DNA of 64,000 nt, from positions 62,001 through 126,000 of the forward strand of contig JANPBU010000010.1 of the NCBI GenBank assembly GCA_031430595.1. The letters are read 5' to 3'. The notes under the pieces are model-generated. The model saw nothing but the letters and a program-made list of their open reading frames with translations. It was not told where the DNA came from and did not search any database. Shown here in pieces: positions 8,974 to 17,362 of the stretch; position 1 is the stretch's first letter, and each line of letters begins with the position of its first letter. Both the position numbers and the translations under genes were made by a program. Origin of the DNA: JANNBN01 sp031430595 (lineage in GTDB: Bacteria; Actinomycetota; Acidimicrobiia; Acidimicrobiales; JANYDT01).

Positions 8974-8976
8974 TCG

Positions 8977-9801
8977 GTGATTAACACTGTCGATCTGAAC
9001 CTGCTTTCCGCCGGAGCCATTTTGGCGGCCGGAACCGCAGCCGGGTTCATAAATGCCATTGTTGGGTCTGGCACGTTGGTGTCGTTCCCCACACTTCTCG
9101 GCGTCGGTTTCGACCGTTTGAGCGCCAATATGGCAAACAACATCGGGTTGTTTCCTGGCTCGCTGAGCGCGAGTTACGGGTTCCGCCGCGAACTCGCCGG
9201 ACAACGCAAGCGAATACTTGCGCTTGCTCCGGCGTCAGCTATCGGGGCACTCACGGGGGCACTGCTGCTACTCAAGTTGCCCTCGTCGTACTTTCGAGCC
9301 GTTGTCCCGTTCCTGATTCTTATCGGCGTTGCTCTGGTCGCCTTCCAGCCGAAGTTGCAGGCCCGACTAAAAGCTCGTCGTGCATTGGACACCAATCACA
9401 CACCGAACGCGCCGAGCGAGCCGAGCGCGCCAGACGCGGCGGAAAAGATTTCACCGGTGATGTGGTGTGGGGTTGCACTCGCCGGTGTGTATGGCGGTTA
9501 CTTCGGTGCGGCGCAGGGCGTAATCTTGATCGGATTACTCGGCACCGGTTTCGACGACGAACTGGTTCGAATCAACGCCCTCAAGAATGCCCTTGCAACA
9601 GTGGTTAATGGGGTCGCGGCCTTGGTCTTCGTGATTCGAGGCAACATTCCTTGGGCTGCGGCTGCATTGGTCGCGGTCGGATCAATCATCGGAGCCCAAC
9701 TCGGGTCGAAGGTTGGCCGACGAATACCTGCGCACATATTGCGGGTTGCGATCATTTGCTTGGGAAGTTTTGTGGCGATCAAGATGTTGTTGTCACTATG
9801 A
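8977..9801 (+). CDS. TauE/SafE (TSUP) family membrane exporter
   Basis: This 274-residue membrane protein has two TauE/SafE halves, each with about four TM helices: the first begins AGTAAGFINAIVGSGTLVSF, the second MWCGVALAGVYGGYFGAAQG. The halves are joined by a polar, Pro/Ala-rich cytoplasmic linker (about residues 130-155). The family exports or imports sulfite, sulfonates or other small anions, and the substrate is unknown here. It starts with GTG three bases after the DAHP synthase stop and ends overlapping the next gene by four bases, so it belongs to the aroG-TSUP-DCC-dgt unit. Confidence 0.9.
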   Translation: MINTVDLNLLSAGAILAAGTAAGFINAIVGSGTLVSFPTLLGVGFDRLSANMANNIGLFPGSLSASYGFRRELAGQRKRILALAPASAIGALTGALLLLKLPSSYFRAVVPFLILIGVALVAFQPKLQARLKARRALDTNHTPNAPSEPSAPDAAEKISPVMWCGVALAGVYGGYFGAAQGVILIGLLGTGFDDELVRINALKNALATVVNGVAALVFVIRGNIPWAAAALVAVGSIIGAQLGSKVGRRIPAHILRVAIICLGSFVAIKMLLSL

Positions 9802-10304
9802 GCGATTCAAACGCAAGTGTTACGAACGCGAGTGTTACGAACGCGAGTGATACGAATCCAAATGTCAAAGCGATCGTGTTGTTTGACGGGCTATGTAATC
9901 TTTGCGACCAAAGTGTTCAGTGGCTCATTCGACATGATCACGCACAGGCGTTTAGGTATGGGTCTCTACAATCCGAGCATGGTCAACATCTTCGGCGTGC
10001 ATACGGTATTCCAGAATCGGTTGACTCAATCGTTGTGATTCAAGATGGTCATGCCCGCACCTACAGCAACGCTGCACTCGCACTCGGTGAACTGCTCGGT
10101 GGTCGATACGCCGCCTTGGCCTATCTCGCCCGACTTGTCCCCCGGCCCGCTCGCGATGTTGCGTATCGCTTTGTGGCGGCTCACCGTTACCGATGGTTTG
10201 GGAAAAAAGACAGCTGTATGGTTCCAACCCCGGCAACGAAAGCACTCTTTCTGGCTGACTCTCAGACCTCCGATCAGGCAACGGAACAGCGTTCTGACCC
10301 ATGA
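9798..10304 (+). CDS. DCC family (DUF393) thiol-disulfide protein
   Basis: This 168-residue DUF393 protein carries the defining DGLCNLCDQSVQWL motif, with its CxxC pair, at about residues 29-42. The family is thioredoxin-like; its physiological partners are unknown. The first 25 residues are a low-complexity stretch built from a 15-base tandem repeat (NASVT x3), which is not part of the family fold. The start at 9798 overlaps the TSUP gene (ATGA); the stop overlaps the dgt start (ATGA). The last residues (ADSQTSDQATEQ) belong to a short peptide also encoded in livF and rne (see findings). Confidence 0.88.
   Translation: MSDSNASVTNASVTNASDTNPNVKAIVLFDGLCNLCDQSVQWLIRHDHAQAFRYGSLQSEHGQHLRRAYGIPESVDSIVVIQDGHARTYSNAALALGELLGGRYAALAYLARLVPRPARDVAYRFVAAHRYRWFGKKDSCMVPTPATKALFLADSQTSDQATEQRSDP
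9810..9854 (+). repeat. Three tandem 15-base units in the DCC gene
   Basis: Three consecutive copies of AACGCGAGTGTTACG (two near-copies and one exact) encode Asn-Ala-Ser-Val/Asp-Thr. Copy number could vary by slippage without breaking the frame. Confidence 0.85.
10253..10300 (+). repeat. Dispersed repeat, copy A (end of DCC gene)
   Basis: This segment contains ctcagacctccgatcaggca, two mismatches from a 20-base core found at 20396-20422 and 39094-39114 on the opposite strand, and a looser copy at 44312. It encodes ADSQTSDQATEQ at the C-terminus of the DCC protein, in the same frame as the other coding copies. Confidence 0.6.
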
Positions 10305-11509
10305 GCGAACAAATCGCACCCCACCAACTCTCCGAGCAGGCGTGGACTGACCCAACCACAGTTTCGCAGCGAGCCCTTGCTTGGGCCGAGACAATGTTGG
10401 GTCACGATGACCCTGATCGACCCGGCCAATCCATTAAACTGGCTCACCAGCACACGTTCGTGACGGTCGATCAACCCCAACCGTATTTACGCGCGGCACG
10501 AGAAGCCAACGAAGATTCACACCTTGTGAGCGGGGCGACCAGGGCCGCTGATGGCGGCGATCGACGAATCGAGGAAGAGCCTGACCCGGTACGAACTTGT
10601 TTTGAACGAGACCGCGACCGAATCCTGCACTCGAGCGCCTATCGAAGGCTTGCGGGAAAAACACAAGTATTCGTGTTTCCTTCCGATCACCAACGAACTC
10701 GGATGACTCACGCGATCGAGGTTGCGCAGGTTGCTCGTTCGATCGCTCAAGCGCTACGCCTAAACGTCGCGTTGGCCGAAGCTATTGCGCTCGGGCATGA
10801 TTGCGGACACGGGCCGGGTGGGCATGCGAGTGAAGATGCGTTGTCGCCGTATCTTTCGGGTGGTTACGATCATGCGGTCTGGGGTGCAGATGTAGTGCTG
10901 GCCCCACTCAACCTCTGTACGCAGACAATTGACGGTATTCGTAACCATTCGTGGTCGAGGCCCGCTCCGTCAACGCCAGAAGGCGAAGTCGTTTCATGGG
11001 CTGACCGTATTGCCTACGTATGCCATGACTTCGAAGATGCTGTTTCGGCCGGTATTTTGCAACCGTCAGCGTTACCGACGCTTGTTGCGGCGCAATGCGG
11101 CACTACACGGTCTTCACAACTCAACGCATTCATAAGGGCGATTGTCGCATGTTGTGCGCGAACCGGGTCGATAGGGATGGATGCACCAATGGCCGAGGCG
11201 CTGGCAGCGTTTAGAAAGTGTAACTACGACCACATCTACCTTCGCCCCGAGTCAAGGGCCCAAGCTGCTGCAGTCATCGATGTACTACGTGCGCTTACTG
11301 ACCATTTTATTGGTAACCCGCACAGCATCCCAACACCGGTAATTGCACCGGGGATTTCCCTCGCCGACGCGACCCAGCTTGTGGCCGACTCAACCGAGGC
11401 TATCCACGCAGCGGTAACTTACGTTGGGGGTATGACCGATCGTTATGCGTTCAGTCAGGCCGTTGCGCTCACCGGTTTCGACCCTGCTCGCCTTCCACGA
11501 GGCATCTAG
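10301..11509 (+). CDS. dgt: Deoxyguanosine triphosphate triphosphohydrolase-like HD hydrolase
   Basis: This 402-residue dNTPase-like protein hydrolyses dNTPs to nucleosides and triphosphate. The HD-domain residues are present: His in RMTHAIEVAQ (about residue 137), HD in LGHDCGHG (about 165) and Asp in WADRIAYVCHDFED (about 233), plus the family block DRILHSSAYRRLAGKTQVF. About 85 residues precede the usual core, somewhat longer than typical. The gene starts within the stop of the DCC gene (ATGA). In many actinobacteria dgt lies near dnaG; that is not so here. Confidence 0.93.
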   Translation: MSEQIAPHQLSEQAWTDPTTVSQRALAWAETMLGHDDPDRPGQSIKLAHQHTFVTVDQPQPYLRAAREANEDSHLVSGATRAADGGDRRIEEEPDPVRTCFERDRDRILHSSAYRRLAGKTQVFVFPSDHQRTRMTHAIEVAQVARSIAQALRLNVALAEAIALGHDCGHGPGGHASEDALSPYLSGGYDHAVWGADVVLAPLNLCTQTIDGIRNHSWSRPAPSTPEGEVVSWADRIAYVCHDFEDAVSAGILQPSALPTLVAAQCGTTRSSQLNAFIRAIVACCARTGSIGMDAPMAEALAAFRKCNYDHIYLRPESRAQAAAVIDVLRALTDHFIGNPHSIPTPVIAPGISLADATQLVADSTEAIHAAVTYVGGMTDRYAFSQAVALTGFDPARLPRGI

Positions 11510-11552
11510 CTAGCAAGGTTACAGATGCCCGAACGAACGATCCCTGACCGTT

Positions 11553-11570
11553 CCCTGACCGGCAGTCTGG
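11553..11570 (+). repeat. Dispersed repeat, weak copy F
   Basis: ccctgaccggcagtctgg resembles the reverse orientation of the repeat core (cctgaccgggggtctgag) at about 15 of 18 positions. It lies just upstream of the -10 box of the 11585 gene. Confidence 0.35.
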
Positions 11571-11573
11571 GCG

Positions 11574-11579
11574 TAGTGT
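11574..11579 (+). promoter_or_regulatory. Putative -10 box for the 11585 gene
   Basis: TAGTGT ends five bases before the ATG at 11585, with no Shine-Dalgarno sequence in between. The same hexamer precedes pspA at six bases. Confidence 0.45.
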
Positions 11580-11584
11580 GGGCT

Positions 11585-12064
11585 ATGAGCAAGTTGTCTT
11601 TGAGTGATTCAGCCGTTGCGCTTCGCAGTTTTTCTCGTCGCTTCTCAGAGGAACTTGCCGGTCCGATTGACGACGATGCCTGGGTTCGACGTCTTGTTGC
11701 TCGTCTCGATGATGGCCTGTCAGCCATTGACACCTTGCAGCAGGCAACGATGCGCCTCGACGCCTTCACCACGACGCTAGACAAACTTCCCCGTGTACTT
11801 AACGCCCGAAGCACCACATCGTTTGAATGGAAGCGATATGACGACCTTGGCCCATCACCGAGCAAAACGTTCAACGCTTTACTGTCAGAACTCAAGCGAG
11901 CTGCCGTGGCGGCAGCAGCTGCCGTGGAAGCACGTCGTAACGACGATCTCGACCGGGAAGTGTTGATTGACGGGATTCCCTCAACGATGGGCGACTATCT
12001 CGACAACGTGGTCGAAGTGACCGCAACCGAAATTCGTCACCTAGGCAACCTACTTACGGCTTAG
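11585..12064 (+). CDS. Unknown helical protein
   Basis: This 159-residue protein resembles no family I can name. It has no signal peptide or TM helix. The composition is mostly helical: alternating charged and Ala-rich stretches, for example LKRAAVAAAAAVEARRNDD near residues 100-118, and a conserved-looking C-terminal helix ending in VEVTATEIRHLGNLL. A longer frame begins at 11525; ATG at 11585 is preferred because a TAGTGT box lies just before it and the extra N-terminus looks like translated intergenic DNA. It follows dgt in the same direction and converges with the VWA gene. Confidence 0.65.
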   Translation: MSKLSLSDSAVALRSFSRRFSEELAGPIDDDAWVRRLVARLDDGLSAIDTLQQATMRLDAFTTTLDKLPRVLNARSTTSFEWKRYDDLGPSPSKTFNALLSELKRAAVAAAAAVEARRNDDLDREVLIDGIPSTMGDYLDNVVEVTATEIRHLGNLLTA

Positions 12065-12096
12065 ACGAGGTGCTCATGCCCTAGGCGAGGTGCTCA
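12062..12096. repeat. Paired cgaggtgctca repeat between convergent genes
   Basis: Two copies of cgaggtgctca lie 18 bases apart, the second encoding the C-terminus of the VWA protein. Single further copies occur at about 36343 and 45910 in intergenic DNA. Confidence 0.5.
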
Positions 12097-13505
12097 ACAA
12101 ACTTTTCGAGCTGGCGAAGATTTCGACACTCAAACGCGCCGTCTGTGTGAGCAGCGTATTCGCTCAAAATCGAATCGCCAGTGTCCCAGTAGCTTCGCGG
12201 CTCGGGGTTGAGCCAATAGACGTGCCGAGCCTTTTTACTGAGTTCTTTGACGACCCAAGCTTGCGAAGCGTGGTAGTTGTTTCGAGCATCACCTAACAGC
12301 AGCACAGTTGATTTTGGGGTGATTTCTTTTCCGTACTTATTCCAAAACACTTCAAATGCGTGGCCATAGTCAGAGTGTCCGTCTACCCAAATCACGTCGG
12401 CTTCGGTATTGACCCGGTGAATAGCTTCGGTGATGTCTTCAACACCTTCGAAGAAGCGTGTGACTTCGTCGAGGCCGTCGATGAACACAAAGCTGCGAAC
12501 CTTCGAAAACTGACCTTGAATGGCGTACACCAGCTGCAGCGTGAACCGTGCAAACGCAGCAACAGAACCCGAAATGTCGGCGATAACGATGATTTCGGGT
12601 TTGTTGGGTTTTGGGTACTTGAATTTCGGCTCGGCTGGCACGCCGCCGTAACTCAGGCTGGTTCGAACCGTGCGCCGAAAATCCAATGGCCCCTTACGAC
12701 CATGGCGGCGTTTACGAGCGAGACGCACCGCCAACTTACGAGTTAGCGGATAAATCGCCTTTCGAAGCGACATCATTTCGTCTCGGGTGGCGTGCATGAA
12801 ATCGACATCTTCGGGCAACGGCTTACGCAATGTCTTAGCCATGGCTTCGGCCCCACGATCGGCCACCAAACGACGGCGAATTTCGGCCTCAACCTCTTGG
12901 CGCATTTTAGTAATGCGATCTTCGAACTCATCCTTTTCGAGGCGTTCTTCGAGCTCAGTAAGTTCACCTGCTTCTTGACGCGAGGCTTCCATCAACTTCT
13001 CAAGCATTGAATCAAGGTCAAGGTTTCGTAGGGTGCGGTACAAGTAATAGGTGCCGCCAACCGGGCGGCCAGGCTCCATCCCCGAGAACCGAGTGACGGC
13101 AGCTTTTGCCAAGGCTCGCATCATCATTTGGTCGGCGTTAAGCAACGCGTTGTACAACATTTGGGCGAGTTCTTCGGGGGTTAAGCCCTCTAAACCACCC
13201 TGGGCGTCAGCCTGCATCATTTGTTGCAAGGCTTCTTGCTGGTCGCCCCCGGCCGCTTCGTCGAACGCTGTCAAGTCTTTTTGTGACATGCCGCGAAGGC
13301 TGAAGTACACCTCAAATACCGTTTCGAACGCCCGGTAGTGAGCCTGGTTTTTAACCATCGTGCACCCGAGTGCTGCCTTGAAAGCCTGCCGGTCTTCGAG
13401 AGGTATCTCTTTGACCGCAGCCATCGCGTCGATACTTTCGGTCAGGCTTACCGGTATGCCTGCGGCTCGAAGCTCGACAACAAACCCATTGAGAACGTCA
13501 AGCAT
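12081..13505 (-). CDS. CoxE-like VWA-domain protein
   Basis: This 474-residue VWA-containing CoxE-family protein has a charged helical N-terminal half, many Arg/Lys in the middle (RKRRHGRKG), then a VWA domain with the MIDAS motif DISGS at about residue 309 and a later LLLGDARNNY strand. Such proteins act with MoxR-type AAA+ ATPases as metal-dependent chaperones or maturation factors; in CO dehydrogenase clusters CoxD/CoxE insert the active-site cofactor. No CO dehydrogenase or other client is nearby. The ATG at 13505 is chosen because the longer frame overlaps the MoxR gene. It starts 10 bases after the MoxR stop. Confidence 0.88.
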   Translation of the reverse strand: MLDVLNGFVVELRAAGIPVSLTESIDAMAAVKEIPLEDRQAFKAALGCTMVKNQAHYRAFETVFEVYFSLRGMSQKDLTAFDEAAGGDQQEALQQMMQADAQGGLEGLTPEELAQMLYNALLNADQMMMRALAKAAVTRFSGMEPGRPVGGTYYLYRTLRNLDLDSMLEKLMEASRQEAGELTELEERLEKDEFEDRITKMRQEVEAEIRRRLVADRGAEAMAKTLRKPLPEDVDFMHATRDEMMSLRKAIYPLTRKLAVRLARKRRHGRKGPLDFRRTVRTSLSYGGVPAEPKFKYPKPNKPEIIVIADISGSVAAFARFTLQLVYAIQGQFSKVRSFVFIDGLDEVTRFFEGVEDITEAIHRVNTEADVIWVDGHSDYGHAFEVFWNKYGKEITPKSTVLLLGDARNNYHASQAWVVKELSKKARHVYWLNPEPRSYWDTGDSILSEYAAHTDGAFECRNLRQLEKFVEHLA

Positions 13506-13515
13506 CTGCGTGTGC

Positions 13516-14400
13516 TTACTTAATGCTCGACAGCTCTTTAGCTGCCTTAGCAATATCGGTTTGGTACTTCAGCAACACATGCAGCGTTTCCTTGGCCTGC
13601 TGAGCATCGATGTCTTTAACCCCAAGCAACACGAGGGTTCGGGCCCAATCGAGCGTTTCAGACACACTCGGGCTTTTCTTGAGTTCGATTTGGCGGATGC
13701 TACGCACAATGCGAACTACCTGATCGGCCAAATGGTCGGTAATGTCAGGCACACGGGTAAGCACGATTTCTTTTTCGCGGTCCATCTGCGGGTAATCAAT
13801 ATGCAAGAACAAGCATCGACGCTTTAGTGCCTCTGACAACTCACGGGTGTTGTTTGAGGTAAGAAACACGAGTGGAATCTGTTTGGCTTCAACGGTGCCA
13901 AGCTCGGGAATCGATACCTGGTAGTCGGAAAGGATTTCAAGTAGTAGCGCTTCGGTTTCTACCTCGACCCGGTCAACTTCGTCAATGAGTAACACGACGC
14001 GATCTTCTGCACGAATAGCTTCTAGCAAGGGGCGTTCCAGCAGAAACTCTTCGCCGAAAATGTCTTCTTCGATGTCTTTCCAGTTGCCGCCTTCGCCTTC
14101 AACAACTCGCTGCGATTGGATGCGAAGCAGTTGCTTCTTGTAGTTCCACTCGTACAGTGCCTTCGACTCGTCTAGGCCCTCGTAGCACTGCAAGCGAATA
14201 AGGCGACTACCGGTCATCTTGGCAACCGACTTCGCGAGCTCAGTCTTCCCGGTACCGGCTGGCCCTTCTACCAGAATGGGCTTACCGAGGCGTTCGGCAA
14301 GAAACACAACGCCAGCAATGGCGTCATCTGACAGGTAATTGACACCACGAAGCAATTCACGGACGGCTTGGGGGCTTTCAAAGCGTTGCTGATCGATCAC
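13516..14400 (-). CDS. MoxR-family AAA+ ATPase
   Basis: This 294-residue MoxR/CoxD-type AAA+ ATPase has Walker A (GPAGTGKTE, about residue 46), Walker B (VVLLIDEVDRVE, about 135), sensor 1 (FLTSNNTRELSEALKRRC) and a C-terminal helical lid. It directly precedes the VWA gene, the classical MoxR-VWA pairing in which ATP hydrolysis drives remodelling of a client protein. The client is not evident. The gene starts with GTG at 14400, and TAAGGT lies eight bases upstream. Confidence 0.92.
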   Translation of the reverse strand: MIDQQRFESPQAVRELLRGVNYLSDDAIAGVVFLAERLGKPILVEGPAGTGKTELAKSVAKMTGSRLIRLQCYEGLDESKALYEWNYKKQLLRIQSQRVVEGEGGNWKDIEEDIFGEEFLLERPLLEAIRAEDRVVLLIDEVDRVEVETEALLLEILSDYQVSIPELGTVEAKQIPLVFLTSNNTRELSEALKRRCLFLHIDYPQMDREKEIVLTRVPDITDHLADQVVRIVRSIRQIELKKSPSVSETLDWARTLVLLGVKDIDAQQAKETLHVLLKYQTDIAKAAKELSSIK

Positions 14401-14408
14401 GGTCGTGA

Positions 14409-14414
14409 ACCTTA
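14409..14414 (-). promoter_or_regulatory. Putative -10 box for the MoxR-VWA pair
   Basis: TAAGGT on the minus strand, eight bases before the GTG at 14400. AAGG could also serve as a ribosome site, so the reading is uncertain. Confidence 0.4.
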
Positions 14415-14484
14415 GGCGACGCTTGACTGTACGGTCTATTTCATTCGGGTACCACGCAGAAAAAGTCTGAGTGAAGATGCGAAA

Positions 14485-14509
14485 CGACCCGCCGGTTAGG
14501 CGGGTCGTC
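14485..14509 (-). terminator. Hairpin after the ABC substrate-binding protein gene
   Basis: A perfect 10-base-pair GC-rich stem (acgacccgcc / ggcgggtcgt) with a five-base loop, followed on the minus strand by TTTCG. It lies 48 bases past the stop of the gene at 14557 and probably ends the Liv operon. Confidence 0.75.
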
Positions 14510-14556
14510 GTACAAATTGAGTCAGCGAACCGACTCGGTGTTTACCGGAAAAGCGA

Positions 14557-15954
14557 TTACTTAAAGGCAGTTGCGGCCGGCGAGGTGAAGACCTTGATGA
14601 AGTCGAGACCACCAGGCTGCGAGATGTCAACCTTGTACATGTTCGATGTGGCCGGGGCAACCCGGTTGGCTGGGGTGGTGTAGTTCCACTCTGGGTTCAT
14701 GCCGTCGAGCTTGACGGGGCCGAGGGTATCGAGTGCCTTCTTCAAGCCTGCTCGTGAAAGGTCGCCGTTAGCAACGGCCTTTTCGAGTAGCGCAACTACG
14801 GTTCGGGCCTGCGAGTAACCCCAGACGTTGGCTGGGTTCGGGCTACCAAGCTGTTCAGGAGCATACTTCTTAAGGTCGTCTTGCATTTGCTTGATGCCAG
14901 CAACCTTGGTGTCGTACCAAGGTGCGCCGTCAGCAGCAACAATCATTTGCTTTCCGAAGGCTGCCGAGTTTGAAGGCACAACGGTACGTGAAGCAAACGA
15001 CGGTGACAGCCCCAAGAAGATTGGGAAGTAGTTGAGCTTCGCAGTTTCTGACAACAATGGCGGCATTTGCGCTTCACCCGAGATGGTGACGACGACTGCT
15101 TCACAGCCAGCATCTTTGAGTTGCTGGGCGTTAGCTGCCGAAGTAGCCGTCTTGAATGCGGGGCCGGCATTGATTTTCAGTTCCTTGGCTGCGAACAAGA
15201 AACCTTCTTCGCCAGCGTTACCGTAAGCATTGTTAGCAAGTGCAAGTGAACAAATCTTCTTGCCTGCGCCGCCAGCTTCCTTGATGTAATAGTCAACGAG
15301 GTTGATCGCTTGAGCCTGGTAGGTAGCCCCGACCGGAAGCAGAAACGGGCTCTTGACCCAAGCAGCATCGAGCGAGATTGGTGACCCGATAAGACCGTCT
15401 TCGGCCAGTGACTTTTCAAGGGCCTGCGTAAGTGGCGTGCCATAAATTTGACCGATAACAGCAACACGGTTCTTGATTTCGGCGTACGCCTTCACTGCCT
15501 CGGAAGGGGTGTAATACGTCTCTTTGAAGTCGATCTTGATTTTGTACTTTCCGGCTACGCCACCCGCTGCGTTGACCCGCGAAATGTACGCATTAAACGC
15601 TGCTGTGAGGGCCTTGCCACCATCAGCAAAGCTTCGACTTGCTGGGAACTGCTCGTTGACCGAAACGTTACCGAGATAGCCAACAGTGATAGTTGTACCG
15701 TCGAAACCTGGGCCGGTAGAAAGACCGGTCGATGGAGCAACGGTATCGCCGGGCTTAGCTGCGAGGGTGGTGACAGCAACGGCCTTTTGGTAGACCCGCT
15801 TTTTACCGACCTGCACGCACTTGAGGCCGTTCTTTACTTCGCCAACCTTGCGACAGGTCGCGCCAGCTTTTTGGGCGTTTGCTGCGGGAACCGAGGTCAC
15901 CAGCAAGGTTACTGCGGTGCCGAGCGCCAGGCTGATGGGCACAATTCTCTTCAT
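14557..15954 (-). CDS. Periplasmic-binding-type substrate-binding protein of a Liv-like ABC transporter
   Basis: This 465-residue secreted protein of the Leu/Ile/Val-binding (type I) family has a Sec signal peptide at residues 1-28 ending ANAQ. A small basic two-cysteine segment follows (ATCRKVGEVKNGLKCVQVG, about residues 32-50), then the two-lobed binding domain (GTTITVGYLGNVS..., KIKIDFKETYYTPSEAV, VWGYSQARTVVALLEKA). It serves the permeases and ATPases encoded upstream on the same strand. Ligand unknown; amino acids, short acids or amides are all possible for this family. The ribosome site AGGAG is six bases before ATG, and the 136-base gap before it may hold its own promoter. Confidence 0.92.
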   Translation of the reverse strand: MKRIVPISLALGTAVTLLVTSVPAANAQKAGATCRKVGEVKNGLKCVQVGKKRVYQKAVAVTTLAAKPGDTVAPSTGLSTGPGFDGTTITVGYLGNVSVNEQFPASRSFADGGKALTAAFNAYISRVNAAGGVAGKYKIKIDFKETYYTPSEAVKAYAEIKNRVAVIGQIYGTPLTQALEKSLAEDGLIGSPISLDAAWVKSPFLLPVGATYQAQAINLVDYYIKEAGGAGKKICSLALANNAYGNAGEEGFLFAAKELKINAGPAFKTATSAANAQQLKDAGCEAVVVTISGEAQMPPLLSETAKLNYFPIFLGLSPSFASRTVVPSNSAAFGKQMIVAADGAPWYDTKVAGIKQMQDDLKKYAPEQLGSPNPANVWGYSQARTVVALLEKAVANGDLSRAGLKKALDTLGPVKLDGMNPEWNYTTPANRVAPATSNMYKVDISQPGGLDFIKVFTSPAATAFK

Positions 15955-16090
15955 TTATACTCCTGATTGGGTGGTGGATTGCAACGCAGTCAACCAAATG
16001 AGTGACTGGTGTCACCCTTCATACTTGCACAGCGCACCAATTAATTCAGGTGACCCTCGTTATTCGTGCAGTTTTACTGGGGCCCAATGA

Positions 16091-17362
16091 CTATCCGGCG
16101 AACGGCCAACCAGCGAGTGCTCTGCGCAAGCGTTGCCACAACCCGGCGAATCCTCTGGGAAAGAACATCAAAAACAGAATAAGTAATACGCCATACAACA
16201 GCTGGTTCAGCACACTAAAGGTCAAGCCGGGCTTGGCCGGATCGGCCTGGTACCCGGGAATCTTCGACAAGATTGGCTCGGTCAGTTTGATGACGTCGAG
16301 TAGCGCCGCGATAGCAATCGCGCCGAGTATTGAACCCTGGATGCTTCCTACCCCACCAATAACAATCATTGCGACAAACAAGATGGAGAAGTCGAGCGCA
16401 AAGCTCGCAGGCTGAACGGTGCCAAGATAACTGGCGTACAGTGCGCCCGCGATGCCTGCAAACGCACCGGAAATCGCGAAGGCCGACGTCTTCGTATACA
16501 TCTGACGTACACCTATTACTTCAGCCGACAGGTCTCTGTCGCGTACCGCCATCATGGCTCGACCTTGACGGCTTCGAAGGAGGTTGCGACCAACAATCGC
16601 CGCCACGGCAACTATGCCCCAGCAAAGCCAGAAGTATCCTTGAACCGGTTTCAGAAAGTAGTCGTTGAAAAAAATCGCGTCTCCCGCATCTCGGAACTGA
16701 ATTGGTTTGCCCGGCCACAACGTGAGGGTTACACCCGGAAGGTCGGTTCGTGGTTCTACGTCGCCTCCGGTAAAGCTCACCCAGTTGAGGGCAATATGTT
16801 GAGCCAGAAACACCAACAACAGCGAAACCATCGCCAAATAGTTACCTCTGAGGCGTAGCGCAAACGGCCCAATCGCGGCACTCAGCAATGCGCCAAGAAT
16901 TCCGGCGATCAAAATCCAAAGCAAACCGGGAATATGTTTGCCGCCAATCGTAAGATCCTGGCCGAAGTAACCGGTCGAATACGCACCGAGGCAAATGAAA
17001 CCAGAATGACCGAGCGAGATTTGTCCGGTGTTGCCAATCAGCAAGTTGAGCCCGATCGCCCCAATGGCATAGATAGCTGCGAATACGCCAACGGTCAGCC
17101 AGCTGTCCGACATGGGAAGGCCAGGAATGAGTTGGTTGGGTAGGTGTACCTTTCCGATTCCAATCCAAGAAAAGCCGACGGGGGCGCTGATGAAGAGCAA
17201 CACCCCCGCGAAGAGTCCAATCTTCGAACCAACCGTTTTGAAACGTCGATGCTCTTCGGCATAACCCGAAACCGGTGCAGCTGCCCTATCTCGAAGGGCC
17301 CAAACGGCGAGTCCAACGACTGAAAGAGCCAACACCACCAGCGTTGCAATAGGAAGTTTCAT
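16091..17362 (-). CDS. livM: Liv-type ABC transporter permease, LivM family
   Basis: This 423-residue LivM permease has an N-terminal TM, a cytoplasmic stretch, then about nine TM helices. The family blocks NLLIGNTGQISLGHSGFICLG and YLAMVSLLLVFLAQHIAL are present, as is the ATPase-contact region with DRDLSAEVIGV before AFAISGAFAGIAGALYA. The first helix and its 35-residue charged linker (residues about 1-45) are longer than in short LivM proteins. The start overlaps the stop of livH (TGATG), so the two permeases are translationally coupled and probably form the heterodimeric channel. Confidence 0.94.
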   Translation of the reverse strand: MKLPIATLVVLALSVVGLAVWALRDRAAAPVSGYAEEHRRFKTVGSKIGLFAGVLLFISAPVGFSWIGIGKVHLPNQLIPGLPMSDSWLTVGVFAAIYAIGAIGLNLLIGNTGQISLGHSGFICLGAYSTGYFGQDLTIGGKHIPGLLWILIAGILGALLSAAIGPFALRLRGNYLAMVSLLLVFLAQHIALNWVSFTGGDVEPRTDLPGVTLTLWPGKPIQFRDAGDAIFFNDYFLKPVQGYFWLCWGIVAVAAIVGRNLLRSRQGRAMMAVRDRDLSAEVIGVRQMYTKTSAFAISGAFAGIAGALYASYLGTVQPASFALDFSILFVAMIVIGGVGSIQGSILGAIAIAALLDVIKLTEPILSKIPGYQADPAKPGLTFSVLNQLLYGVLLILFLMFFPRGFAGLWQRLRRALAGWPFAG

